From: Actinacidiphila acididurans | GTDB lineage: Bacteria; Actinomycetota; Actinomycetes; Streptomycetales; Streptomycetaceae | Reading direction: 5' to 3' | Assembly (NCBI RefSeq): GCF_016918855.1 | Contig: NZ_JADKYB010000018.1 | Location: forward strand, 62,001-126,000 | DNA: 64,000 nt | In this document: one piece after another, positions 54,950 through 63,647 of the stretch | Layout of the letters: every line of letters begins with the position of its first letter | Numbering within the stretch: position 1 is the stretch's first letter | Made by a program: the position numbers and the translations under genes | The notes under the pieces: model-generated | Databases searched by the model: none | The model's input: the letters and a program-made list of their open reading frames with translations, nothing else | Told to the model about the DNA's origin: nothing

Positions 54950-56404
54950 TCAGGAGGCGGGGTTGGCGCCGACGATGAAGCCGTTGTCGCCGACGGTGAC
55001 GGCGATCTTCAGCGGTTGTCCCTGGTAGGTCGTCTCGTATATCGGCCGGGTTCCCTGCATTCCGACCTGCTTTCCTTCGGTCACGGCGCGCATGACAACA
55101 TCGGGGATGTCTCCCTCGGGGACTCCCTTGTTCGCGAAGTCCTCCGCGTGCCGCTCGACGATGTGCTGCAGGCCGGCTCGGCCGTTTCCCCGCTCCAGGA
55201 AGCGTATCTTCCCGTCCGCGCCACGCTCGATTCGCACGATCTTGGACGGGTCGCACTTCACGCCGTTGTCCTGCAACTCCTTGACCAGCGCGTCCCTGGC
55301 CGGCCCGTCTGAAGGCCCCGCGCCCTCCTCCGGGGCGCGGGTGGCACCGGGCTCGCGGGCTTCGGTTTCGGCGAGTTCGCGGTCGAGTTCCTGGCTGACC
55401 TGGGTGGTCTCCGCGTCCACGACTTCAATGTCCGGGACACTCTCGGCGGCGGTGGACAGGGAGGCTTCGACGTCCGCGATGGTGTCCGCGCTGATCGTGG
55501 CGACGGTGGAGTCAAGGGTGACCTCGACGTCGCCGAGGATGGCGGCGGCCTCGGCCGCGTCCAGTCCACCGGCAGCGGCGTCCGACCCGCCAAAGGTGAA
55601 GACGGTGAGCAGGACGCCGACAGCGGTGGTTAATCCGATGGCGATACCCGCCCCGGCGAGCTTGTCTTCTGTGGAGCTGTGGGCGTGGTCGATGGCTTCG
55701 GCGAAGGAGTCGCATGCCTTGGCGAGCTGATCGCAGGCGTGCTTCGCTGTGGAAAGCGGTGCCTTGCCACCAGTGTCGCCGTCCTGCCAGATCTTGCCCC
55801 AGAAGGCGGCCATCGCCTTGACGGAATCGTCGGATGTTGCGTCCGTGATCGACAGCACTTGCAGGTGCAGGTTGGTGCCGAGAGTGGAGATGTCGCCGGA
55901 GGCCGTGCGGTAGGCGCTCGCGGCAGCGCGGAGCGTGTCCTGGTGGCCGTTGGGCCAGTACTTCGCGATGACGTGGGGGACGGAACTGTGGCCTGCCCCG
56001 ATCGCGGAGTTCGGGTCGGGGTACATGATGTCGGTGAAGACCGGTGGTAGCGGATACTGTTCCGGGCCGCCGGAGCGCGAGGCGTGAGCGTTGGAGTGGT
56101 AGTCGGCCAGAAGGTAGTTGTTGGCCGTAGTCACCAGCCCGGTCGCTGCTTGGCCGATCGCGCGTACGGCTGCGGACAGGGCCGCGAACAGGGCCTTTGC
56201 CGCAGGATCGTACTTGGCGCCAAAGTTGCGCCCGTACTCGTCGTCCCCCGCCATTCCGCCGGCATTCTGCAGAGCGCTGTTCAGCGTGCTGGCTATGGTG
56301 TCGATACGGTCCTGGCCGCCCGCGAACTGCAGTCCGACGTTGTGCAGGTCGTCCGGATATACGTCGAGTGTGCTGCTTCCGCCGTCATCGGCTGGCCGAC
56401 TCAT
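54950..56404 (-). CDS. ESX/WXG-type polymorphic toxin with C-terminal RNase-like domain
   Basis: About 484 aa from ATG 56404, which overlaps the WXG100 gene stop (ATGA). Residues 10-260 form a helical LXG/WXG-like secretion region (VYPDDLHNVGLQFAGGQDRI, NTLNSAL-like helices). A hydrophobic stretch IAIGLTTAVGVLLTVFTFGG is at about 265-285. An acidic linker follows. The last 100 residues (FLERGNGRAGLQHIVERHAEDF ... VTVGDNGFIVGANPAS) look like a BECR/EndoU-barnase-type nuclease toxin with a conserved H-x3-H. Likely exported by the type VII system. Confidence 0.72.
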   Translation of the reverse strand: MSRPADDGGSSTLDVYPDDLHNVGLQFAGGQDRIDTIASTLNSALQNAGGMAGDDEYGRNFGAKYDPAAKALFAALSAAVRAIGQAATGLVTTANNYLLADYHSNAHASRSGGPEQYPLPPVFTDIMYPDPNSAIGAGHSSVPHVIAKYWPNGHQDTLRAAASAYRTASGDISTLGTNLHLQVLSITDATSDDSVKAMAAFWGKIWQDGDTGGKAPLSTAKHACDQLAKACDSFAEAIDHAHSSTEDKLAGAGIAIGLTTAVGVLLTVFTFGGSDAAAGGLDAAEAAAILGDVEVTLDSTVATISADTIADVEASLSTAAESVPDIEVVDAETTQVSQELDRELAETEAREPGATRAPEEGAGPSDGPARDALVKELQDNGVKCDPSKIVRIERGADGKIRFLERGNGRAGLQHIVERHAEDFANKGVPEGDIPDVVMRAVTEGKQVGMQGTRPIYETTYQGQPLKIAVTVGDNGFIVGANPAS

Positions 56405-56697
56405 GCGCCGCCCCACATGCGTAAGTTGGCGGCACGGGCGGCTGAGTAATTGCCGTGAGCGGTGTCCACGATCCCCTGCAGCGTGCGCAGGGCGCGGTGC
56501 AGGTCGGTCGAGGCCGAGTGCCACTGCCGGTAGCGTTCGTGGAACGCCTTCTGCGCTTCTCCCTCCCAGGTCTCTGCAACTCGGCGCACTCCGCGGTCGA
56601 CCTCGGCCAGATGCTTCTCCAGCTCAGCGGCCAAGGTGTCGAGGTCGGCGGCGGCCTGAGCCAAGTGCGGAAGGTGCACGGTCAGTCGTCCAGGCAT
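56401..56697 (-). CDS. WXG100-family ESX partner protein
   Basis: 98 aa helical hairpin with the W-x-G turn in ETWEGEAQKAFHERYRQW (near the middle). ATG 56697 follows a GGGGGG site. The stop overlaps the toxin start. WXG100 partners act as secretion chaperones or co-substrates for the large toxin. Confidence 0.85.
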   Translation of the reverse strand: MPGRLTVHLPHLAQAAADLDTLAAELEKHLAEVDRGVRRVAETWEGEAQKAFHERYRQWHSASTDLHRALRTLQGIVDTAHGNYSAARAANLRMWGGA

Positions 56698-57034
56698 CTG
56701 CCCCCCACATTCGTCGCCGGGCAAGCCTAGCGAGCGTTGTTACTTTCCGTTGAAGATTACGTACGGATCGCGCCAGGCCCCTGAACATGCTCCCTCGAGG
56801 TGGCCTACGAGAGGCGCACCGGCTGCATCCATCCCGCCCATCCGCCCCTATGAGCGGAGCCTGAGCCGACCACCTACCAGGACTGGGCTCCTCTTACCAT
56901 TTCCGCCAGGGGCGCAGGCCGGCGGAGCCCGCGCGGTCACTCTCTGCGGATTGCTGATGCTGCATCGCGGTGCGCACCTCCCACGCGGAGACAAGGCAAG
57001 CGCTCCGGGTTTCCATGAGGGGCGCTCAGGAACG
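56698..57034. other. Intergenic region upstream of the WXG100-toxin operon
   Basis: About 340 bases with no supported gene. It should contain the promoter of the WXG100-toxin-immunity operon and the end of the next gene's transcript. Confidence 0.35.
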
Positions 57035-57391
57035 CTAACTCCAGCGTCGGCGTCGTGCTCGCCGGCTCGGCTTGCTTGGTTCCACGGATCGGGGAAGGCC
57101 GGGCGGCGGAGTGGATGCCACGGGCTCGTCCTTCAGCAGGATGGCCTGCCAGATCCGTCCCTGCAGTTCCCGGATGTAGGGCTCACAGGCGAACATCGGT
57201 GCCTGGGCTCCGGCGACGCTGGCGGGGCCGATCCACAGGACGCGGGTCCACTGCCGGCCGCAGAACAGCCAGCAGTAGCCGTCGGTCCACTCGTTGCCGT
57301 CGTCCGTGGTCGCGGGTTCGGGCAGGCCGCCGCGGGCGAACGCGGCGATGCCTGGGATTACGCGGTGCTGGAGAGAGACCTCTGTCAGCAC
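57035..57391 (-). CDS. Hypothetical protein beside the CYTH fragment
   Basis: About 118 aa from GTG 57391, 16 bases after the CYTH stop on the same strand, so probably once co-transcribed. Content: GNEWTDGYCWLFCGRQWTRV in the middle and a basic end (PSKPSRRARRRRWS). Not recognised. Confidence 0.5.
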   Translation of the reverse strand: MLTEVSLQHRVIPGIAAFARGGLPEPATTDDGNEWTDGYCWLFCGRQWTRVLWIGPASVAGAQAPMFACEPYIRELQGRIWQAILLKDEPVASTPPPGLPRSVEPSKPSRRARRRRWS

Positions 57392-57407
57392 GGTTCGGCC
57401 TCGGCCC

Positions 57408-57781
57408 TTACTGTCCAGGTGCGGAAGCCTGGAGGGGCTGCTCCTGGGCGGTGTCGGCGAACAGGAGGGTGGGTTCGGCGAGGATGTCGCGGCCGGCCTC
57501 GCTCTTGTAGATGACGTCGACGCTGTCGAACCGGGCTTCGGCGTAGTCCAGGCCGAGATCGGCGGCGGCCTGGCGGACGGACTGCTCGTCGAGACCTTCG
57601 ATCTCCAGGAAGGTGGGCAGGTCGGGCCAGGTGTCGAAGTCGAAGGCGAGGTCGCCGAGCTGCCATTCCTCGCGGAAGTTCTCCTGGTAGCGCACTTCGC
57701 GCAGGCCGAGGTTGGTGAGGATCTCGGCCATGGCATTGAGGTCGCCGACCTCGGTTTCGATCTCGGTGGTGACTTCGTATG
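57408..57781 (-). pseudogene. CYTH/class IV adenylate cyclase-like gene, 5' half missing
   Basis: The C-terminal half of a CYTH-domain protein is preserved: YEVTTEIETEVGDLNAMAEI, REEWQLGDLAFDFDTWPDLP, TFLEIEGLDEQSV and AADLGLDYAEA. The N-terminal half with the E-x-E-x-K motif is lost. The frame becomes non-homologous at about 57780, exactly where the group II intron-like sequence begins. CYTH enzymes hydrolyse triphosphates or make cAMP, so this copy is probably inactive. Confidence 0.75.
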
Positions 57782-58055
57782 GTGTGGCCGGAGCAACTTC
57801 CGGAATGCGGAGCGATGCCCAGCGAGGGCATTCAAGGAGATGAGTGGGACGCCTACCTCGCACTAGAACGTACAGACAGAGACGAACGTGGGATCGCCTA
57901 CGGGACGCGAGTCCTATGGCGACGGAGGCCCCGTAGTAGTCGCCGGATTAACGCCCGGCCAGGGAGGACGGGAAAGCCGTCCGCAGGGCGAAGGGGGCCA
58001 GGCGATTCGGACACCCGAGACTCGGGAGGTATGCGAAACGCAGAGCGCCGCAACG

Positions 58056-59700
58056 GTGCTGGGTGTCCTGCGTGAACGCGGCAGGCGCAACCTGCCGTGC
58101 GATGAACCGTATCGGCAATTGTTCAACCCGCAGTTGTATCTGCTGGCCTACGGACGTATCTACGCCAACCATGGCGCGATGACGCCCGGGGTCACGTCGG
58201 AGACCGTGGAGGGCATGTCCCAGCGGAAGATCGCCCGGATCGTCGAGGCGATGCACCACGCGTTATCGGTTCCGTCCGGTGCGACGTGTCCATATCCCGA
58301 ACAAGAACGGGAAGATGCGCCCGCTGGGGCTGCCGACCTGGTCGGACAAGCTCGTTGGTGAAGTGGTCCGCCTGTTAGCGGAGGCGTATTACGAGCCGAC
58401 GTTCTCCGATCGCCCGCATGGATTCCGTCCCCGCCGCGGCTGCCATACCGCGCTGCGGGAGGTGGACCAGACCTGGACCGGAACGGCGTGGTTCATCGAA
58501 GGAGACATCGCCGATTGCTTCGGCAGCCTGGACCACCAGGTTCTGCTGTCGATTCTCGGTGAGAAGATCCATGACCAGCGGTTTCTGCGGCTGGTGCGCA
58601 ACATGCTGGGCGCCGGATACCTGGAGGACTGGAAGTGGGGCGCCACGCTCTCCGGAGCACCGCAAGGCGGCGTGGCCTCCCCGATCCTGTCCAACATCTA
58701 CCTGCACAGGCTGGACGAGTTCGTCGAGACGGTTCTGATCCCGGAGTACACCCGAGGAGATCGCCGGGCCCGCAATCCGGCCTATCTGGAGATGCAGAAT
58801 CTGCTGGCGAAAGCCCGCCGGCGCGGCGACCGGGCCCAGGCCCGCATGCTGCGTCAGCAGAAGGTCGCCTGCCGAGCTCGGATCCGAATGATCCGGGATA
58901 TCGAAGGCTGCGCTACATCCGCTACGCGGACGATCATCTCCTGGGTTTTGCCGGACCAAAATCCGAGGCCGAGCAGATCAAGCTGCGCCTGTCCCAGTTC
59001 CTGCGTGATGAACTCAGGCTGGAACTGTCCCAGGACAAGACCCTGATCACTCATGCGCGGAAAACCCGCGAAGAGAAAGGCTCTGATCAACAGCAGTGAT
59101 CACGCGATCGTTGCAACGTTCGGTGCCGTTTACCGGCGCATAGCCCAGTACTACCTGCTTGCCGGAGACGTCTTCCGGCTGCACCGGCTGCAATGGGTCA
59201 TGGAGACATCCATGCTCAAGACTCTTGCGGCCAAGCACCGTTCGTCGGTGCCGAAGATGGCCGCCAAGCACAAGGCCCGAATCGACACCCCCAACGGGCC
59301 CCGAGTCTGTTTCGAGGCCCGCATCGAACGGAAGAACAGGAAACCACTGGTGGCACGGTTCGGTGGAATTCCTCTCCAACGGCAGCGGACAGCACAGATC
59401 GCCGACCGCGAGCCAGTGAGGGTGGACTATCCGCAAAAGGAACTCATCACGAGGCTCCTGGCGGATACCTGCGAAATCTGCGGAAGCAAAGGCAACGTGC
59501 AAGTGCACCATGTCCGAGCCCTCGCCGACCTCGCACATGCCGGATGGCAGCCTTTCGACTGGGCGCGCGTCATGCTCCACCGACGCCGCAAAACCGTCGT
59601 GGCCTGCGACAACTGCCACGACCGCATCCACTCGGAACGGCCGGCCAGACCACTCACGCAGTGGTCACTGGAGAGCCGGATGACCGGGAAACCGTCATGT
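58056..59700 (+). pseudogene. Group II intron reverse transcriptase/maturase with HNH domain, frameshifted
   Basis: Pieces in different frames: the N-terminus NLPCDEPYRQLFNPQLYLLAY at about 58090; the palm region FSDRPHGFRPRRGCHTAL and GAPQGGVASPILSNIYL from 58279; the catalytic RYADDHLLGFAG near 58920; then the maturase region SSDHAIVATFGAVYRRIAQYY; and the HNH part TCEICGSKGNVQVHHVRALADL ... VVACDNCHDRIHSERP. At least three frame changes (near 58265, 58880-58920 and 59050-59090). Not functional unless the sequence has errors. The limits given are approximate. Confidence 0.8.
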
Positions 59701-59768
59701 CCGGTTCGGCGGGAGGCCGCGCGGAACAGGACCCGCTTGCACGGCAGGCACCTCACCGCGCGGCCGAC
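59673..59768 (+). ncRNA. Group II intron domains V and VI
   Basis: Domain V: GAGCCGGA pairs with TCCGGTTC around TGACCGG-GAAA-CCGTCA, 35 bases with the usual GAAA-type loop. Domain VI: GGCCGCGCGG and CCGCGCGGCC, a perfect 10-bp stem around about 31 bases. The intron is expected to end about three bases after domain VI. Confidence 0.8.
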
Positions 59769-59852
59769 CCAACCGCCTGGCTCACCCGCTCCCGGCGCCT
59801 GGCCCGCGACTACGAGCGGCTGCCCGCGTCATCCGAGGCTGACCGCCGGTGA
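59769..59852 (+). pseudogene. IS transposase C-terminal fragment (copy 1)
   Basis: Encodes WLTRSRRLARDYERLPASS and a stop, the usual end of IS5-group transposases. It starts right at the intron 3' end. The same 70-bp sequence occurs in the fragment at about 61498-61565. No inverted repeats were found. Confidence 0.7.
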
Positions 59853-60022
59853 CACGACGTTCAGCCAGCAAGCTCAGGACCTGCTGATATTCCGGCGCCA
59901 GCACCTCGGCCGACAGCCCCTCCCGCCAGACCGGAACCACCGACCCCGGCTTCGCCGCCGACGGCGTCCCCGCCTCGTTCCCCTCCGGTGTCCTCCCCAC
60001 CACAGCTTCCTGGCCTGCGGCT

Positions 60023-60217
60023 TCACCCGAATCCCAGGTACAGGCCCTTGGACGGATCGACCTGGAAGGAGGGGGACTTCTCGTCGTGGAAGGGGCACAG
60101 GCCCTTCAGGTTGCCGCCGCCGGCCGGTCTGAACTGGAAGTACTCCGAGACGACGGTGTCGATCGGGACGGCGTCCCGTACCGCTTTCACCTCTTCGTCC
60201 CTGATCCTGCCGGCCAC
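60023..60217 (-). pseudogene. dnaG: DNA primase (dnaG) N-terminal fragment
   Basis: About 64 codons from GTG 60217: VAGRIRDEEVKAVRDAVPID, then YFQFRPAGGGNLKGLCPFHD and EKSPSFQVDPSKGL, matching the CHC2 zinc-finger start of Streptomyces DnaG. It stops after the first half of the zinc site, so it is a non-functional duplicate. The complete gene must be elsewhere. The 59853-60022 stretch before it holds only a low-complexity open frame I cannot assign. Confidence 0.8.
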
Positions 60218-60271
60218 GGGGAAGTGTACGGCGCGGCTGCGACAGCGGTGCCGCCACAACGGTCGGGGACG

Positions 60272-60646
60272 TCAGTCGAAGGACCAGATGACGCCGTGGT
60301 CGGCGATGATCAGGGCGACCATGATGACCAGGTCGGCGACGCCCAGCGCGAAGCCCAGCAGGGCCCGGCCGCGGCGGCTGGTGCCCTGGGCGAGGGCCAT
60401 CAGGGCCAGCACGATGGCGGTCGGGCCGAGGACCAGGTTCAGCACGAGCAGTCCGGGCAGGCCCAGCAGGAAGGACGCGACCGCCATGCCGTCGGCGTCG
60501 TGGGTCCGGGGGTTGCGCGGCGTACCTGGCGTACGCAGGGGCTGGGCGGGTGTGGATACGGACCCGGCCGCGGATTCCGTTACGGGCCGGCCCGCGGTGT
60601 CGCTCGCGGGTCGGCCCGCGGCGCCGGTCGATGCTGCGGTGTTCAC
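60272..60646 (-). CDS. DUF4190-type membrane protein
   Basis: About 124 aa from GTG 60646 after GGGAAGGGA. Pro/Thr/Gly-rich first half, then two helices (MAVASFLLGLPGLLVLNLVLGP and LGFALGVADLVIMVALIIA) split by the loop GTSRRGRALL, the DUF4190 pattern. Function unknown; common in Streptomyces, so this stretch is probably ordinary chromosome. Confidence 0.75.
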   Translation of the reverse strand: MNTAASTGAAGRPASDTAGRPVTESAAGSVSTPAQPLRTPGTPRNPRTHDADGMAVASFLLGLPGLLVLNLVLGPTAIVLALMALAQGTSRRGRALLGFALGVADLVIMVALIIADHGVIWSFD

Positions 60647-60687
60647 GGTGTCCCTTCCCTGCGCTGTCGTGGTGGGCGACGGCCGGT

Positions 60688-60840
60688 TCAGCCGCGGCGG
60701 CGGCCGAGGGTCTCGCGGACGGCGAAGGCCGCCAGCCACAGTCCGATGGCGGAGGCGGCCGCGATGAAGACGGGGAGGGAGGTGTGGGCCGCGGCGCCCA
60801 TCAGGACGCCCATGCCCACCAGGAGGACCACCAGACTCAT
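60688..60840 (-). CDS. Small two-helix membrane protein
   Basis: 50 aa: SLVVLLVGMGVLMGAAAH and SLPVFIAAASAIGLWLAAFA with a basic end (GRRRG). A GGAGGTG site sits 7-8 bases before ATG 60840. Upstream of the DUF4190 gene, 41 bases away, so a probable operon. Unknown function. Confidence 0.65.
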   Translation of the reverse strand: MSLVVLLVGMGVLMGAAAHTSLPVFIAAASAIGLWLAAFAVRETLGRRRG

Positions 60841-60968
60841 TGCCGTGCACCTCCGGTACGCCGAGTGGTGCCGGGCCTCATGGCCCGCCACAACCACCAT
60901 GGGGCGCGGGCGTACCGGCGGTCTTCTTCGTTCGTGCCCGGCCCGGTCCGTGCGGGAGTGGCCGGCCG

Positions 60969-61380
60969 TCAGGCCGGGTGCAGGTCCTTGGTGACGAAGA
61001 CGTAGTGCGCGCCGCTCGGTCTGAGGACGAACTCCTCGCCGACCGCGGTGAACCCGAAGTGCCCGTAGAAGCCGGTCGCGGAGGTGCGGCCGTTGCACCA
61101 CACCAGTTCGCCGCCGCGGGCGGCGGCCTCGCGCAGCCCCGCGACGAGAGCGGCGGCGCCGTAGCCCCGGCCGCGGGCCCCGGGGGCGCTGCCATGCCGC
61201 GGAAACGGTGGGCGGGGGCGGCCTCGCCGGGCAGGGCGTCGGGGAAGACCGTCACGCAGCCGCGCACCGCGCCCTGCCCGTCGTACGCGGCGACGTGGAA
61301 GGTCTCCGGCCGCGCGTCCTCCGGGTAGACGGCGCTCTGCCGCGGCATCCCGGTCCGCAGCACCGGCGGATACACCGGCT
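60969..61380 (-). pseudogene. GNAT acetyltransferase, truncated and frameshifted
   Basis: C-terminal GNAT part in one frame: RGYGAAALVAGLREAAARGG, LVWCNGRTSATGFYGHFGF. The preceding part is in another frame: VYPEDARPETFHVAAYDGQG, AHRFRGMA. The frames switch near 61190. The N-terminus is missing at about 61380, where the transposase fragment begins. Confidence 0.7.
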
Positions 61381-61382
61381 TG

Positions 61383-61612
61383 CTGCTTGGCTGGTGCGCG
61401 ACCGCCGTGAACCTGAAACTGACGATCATCCGCCGCAACGACGGCCAGCAGGGCTTCGTGGTGCTGCCCAAACGGTGGATCCTCGAGCGGACCTTCGTCT
61501 GGCTCACCCGCTCCCGGCGCCTGGCCCGCGTCTACGAGCGGCTGCCCGCGCCATCCGAGGCGATGATCCTCTGGTCGATGACCATGGTCATGACTCGCCG
61601 TCTCGGCCGCCA
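61383..61612 (+). pseudogene. IS transposase C-terminal fragment (copy 2)
   Basis: IIRRNDGQQGFVVLPKRWIL, ERTFVWLTRSRRLARVYERLP and ILWSMTMVMTRRLGRHHRR: the end of an IS5-group transposase, longer than copy 1. It separates the truncated GNAT gene from the truncated serine recombinase gene, so it marks a recombination junction. Confidence 0.75.
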
Positions 61613-61615
61613 TCA

Positions 61616-63200
61616 CAGGCGAACCGGCCTGGTGCCCTCCTCGCCGAGGCGGCACGACCCGACCGGCGGTTCGACGTCGTCATCTGCGAAAGCGTCTCCC
61701 GGACCGCCCGCCGGATGTTCGAAGGGCTGTCCATCGAACGGGAACTGGAGCGAGCCGGAGTGCCGTTGTTCGCCTCCACGAGCCCATCAAGCTCGACGGG
61801 GGTCGCGCCCAGCAGATCCTGCAGCGGCGTATCAACCAGTCGGTGGCCGAGTACGCAGGGCGGCATGTGCACCCACGTGCGCGAAGGATGGAACATCGGC
61901 AAGCCGCCGTACGGGTCGGCCAAGCGCTACCGGCATCCCAACCCCGTCAAGGCCGAACGCGGAGCGACCAAGACACGGCTTGAGCCGGACGGCCTGCGCG
62001 GGGAGACGGTCACCCAGATAGCCCGGTGGCGCTACTACGAAGACCTCGGCTACGACACCATCGTGGAGCGCCTCAACGCCGACCCGGACCGCTACCCGTT
62101 CCCGGAACCTCCGGGTGGCAGGGCGCGGGCCAGAGGCGCGTGGAGCAAGTCGACCGTGTGCGACATCCTCCGCAACCCCAAGTACACCGGATACCAGGTC
62201 TTCAACCGGCGCGGCACCCGCTCCAAGCGCGGCGCCTACAACGACCCCGTCCTGTGGGTCTGGTCGCCGGAGCCGACCCACGAGCCGCTCATGCCGAAAT
62301 GGATGCACGACGAACTGACGGCCCGCCGCAATGCCAAGCGCGGTTCCCGCGACGGCGATGCCCCCAACACCCATCCGGCCACGCGCCGCACGTACCTGCT
62401 CCGGGGCAGGGTCCTGTGCTTCTGCCAGCGCCGCATGACCGGGGCCGAGAGGAAACGCGTCACCTACTACAAGTGCTGGCCCAAGGGGAACAACCGCGGC
62501 CGGCCGCAGGCGTACGCAGAGCACCCCAAGACCGTCTACATCGGCGAGAGCGCCATTCTCGACGCCGTGAGCGCCTTCTACGCCGACCGCGTGTTCGGCC
62601 CCGACCGGCGAGAGCTGTTCGCCGCGGATCTCGCCACGAGCGACGACCGCGCCGCCCGGCAGCGAGACGCCGAGCGAGAGCGCTGGCGGCGCACTCTCGC
62701 CGACCTCACCCGCCGCCAGGACAACCTCATCCGCCAGGCCCAGGACTCCGCACCCGACGACCCCTTCGCCAGAAGGCTCCGAGAGTCGTACAACGACCTC
62801 GAACAGCAGCGCACCGCCGCCCTGGAGGCGATCGCCGGCCTGGACGCGGCCGACGCGGAGGAACCCGCTCGCCCGAGCGCCGACGCCGTCGGCCTGCTGG
62901 ACGCACTGCCGTACGTGGCCATGAACCTCACCGACGCGCCCGAGCCGCTTCTCCAGCGGCTGTTCGAGCTGACCCAGCTCACCGTCCGCCTCCACGCCGA
63001 CAGCGACGACCTCACGCTCACGATCACCCTGCCCGCGGACTACCTTCCCGACCTGGCCCTCATGGCCGAAAGGATCACCACCGCCATGCCGGCGCACACC
63101 CGCAGCCCGCTGAAGGGCCCCAAGGGTGGCGTTGCTGTCGGAGCCGCCCAGGGGGCTCACGCATCAGGGCCAGGTCAGGGGCTTGATCCCCCGAGCCTGG
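61616..63200 (+). pseudogene. Large serine recombinase, truncated
   Basis: The remaining part starts DVVICESVSRTARRMFEGLS, inside the catalytic domain; the nucleophilic Ser is lost at the transposase junction. A frameshift near 61780-61870 disturbs the end of that domain (LFASTSP onward). The recombinase and zinc-ribbon domains continue intact: EGWNIGKPPYG, NPKYTGYQVFNRRGT, then VLCFCQRRMTG ... YYKCWPK, and a coiled coil of RQRDAERERWRRTLADL type. Not active as it stands. The stop codon lies downstream of the conserved end, so the right limit is approximate. Confidence 0.8.
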
Positions 63201-63290
63201 CCCTGTCCCTTGATCACGGGCGTGCCACTTACGTGCCAGTGTGCGGTCCGAGCTGGATGGTCCGCGCACCCGCCGCGGGACTCGTGGGCG

Positions 63291-63647
63291 TCAGAGGTTC
63301 GCCTCGTAAGCCGCCAGTTCGTGGCGGTTCCCGAGGAAGGCCGGTCCGCACCGCAGAGGCAGTCGTTCGACCACCATGGCCTCGGCTGTCTCGACCGTCG
63401 GCGCGGGTCCGACGACCTCCGACCGGGAGGGACCCTCAACGAGGAAGCACTCGCCCTTGAGCGGCGCGATGTACGGGATGTCCCAGGTCGGTGGGTGTTC
63501 TGTGCACCGGCTGAAGTGCAGTTCCCACATGCCCGCCCAAGGGAAGAGCCGGCGGAGCCGAGGTTCGGCGTGGACCGCCTCTGCCAATTCGTGGTTGATC
63601 CGGTCCGAGGTCAGCAACTCCTGCCACGCTGCCTCAACGACGCTCAT
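63291..63647 (-). CDS. DUF6193-like hypothetical protein
   Basis: About 118 aa from ATG 63647. Contains RLRRLFPWAGMWELHFSRC, PTWDIPYIAPLKGECFLVEG and VVERLPLRCGPAFLGNRHEL, a pattern seen in a family of small Streptomyces proteins of unknown function. GTG 63668 is an alternative start. Single gene. Confidence 0.6.
   Translation of the reverse strand: MSVVEAAWQELLTSDRINHELAEAVHAEPRLRRLFPWAGMWELHFSRCTEHPPTWDIPYIAPLKGECFLVEGPSRSEVVGPAPTVETAEAMVVERLPLRCGPAFLGNRHELAAYEANL

Larger units (their letters stand above)
57782..59768 (+). mobile_element. Group II intron, degenerate
   Basis: The 5' end near 57782 reads GTGTG. A typical pre-ORF segment lies at 57926-58020 (gtagtcgccggattaacgcc, cagggaggacgggaaagccg). 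A reverse-transcriptase/maturase/HNH reading frame with several frameshifts follows. Recognisable domains V (59673-59707) and VI (59715-59765) end near 59768. Total about 2 kb. The RNA ends look intact; the protein is not. The 5' flank is the CYTH fragment and the 3' flank is a transposase fragment, so it may have moved by rearrangement. Confidence 0.82.

Noticed and set aside
59782..60003. Minus-strand frame of 73 codons between the transposase tail and the dnaG fragment
   Set aside because: Partly overlaps the transposase fragment and matches nothing recognisable. Kept only as a remark.
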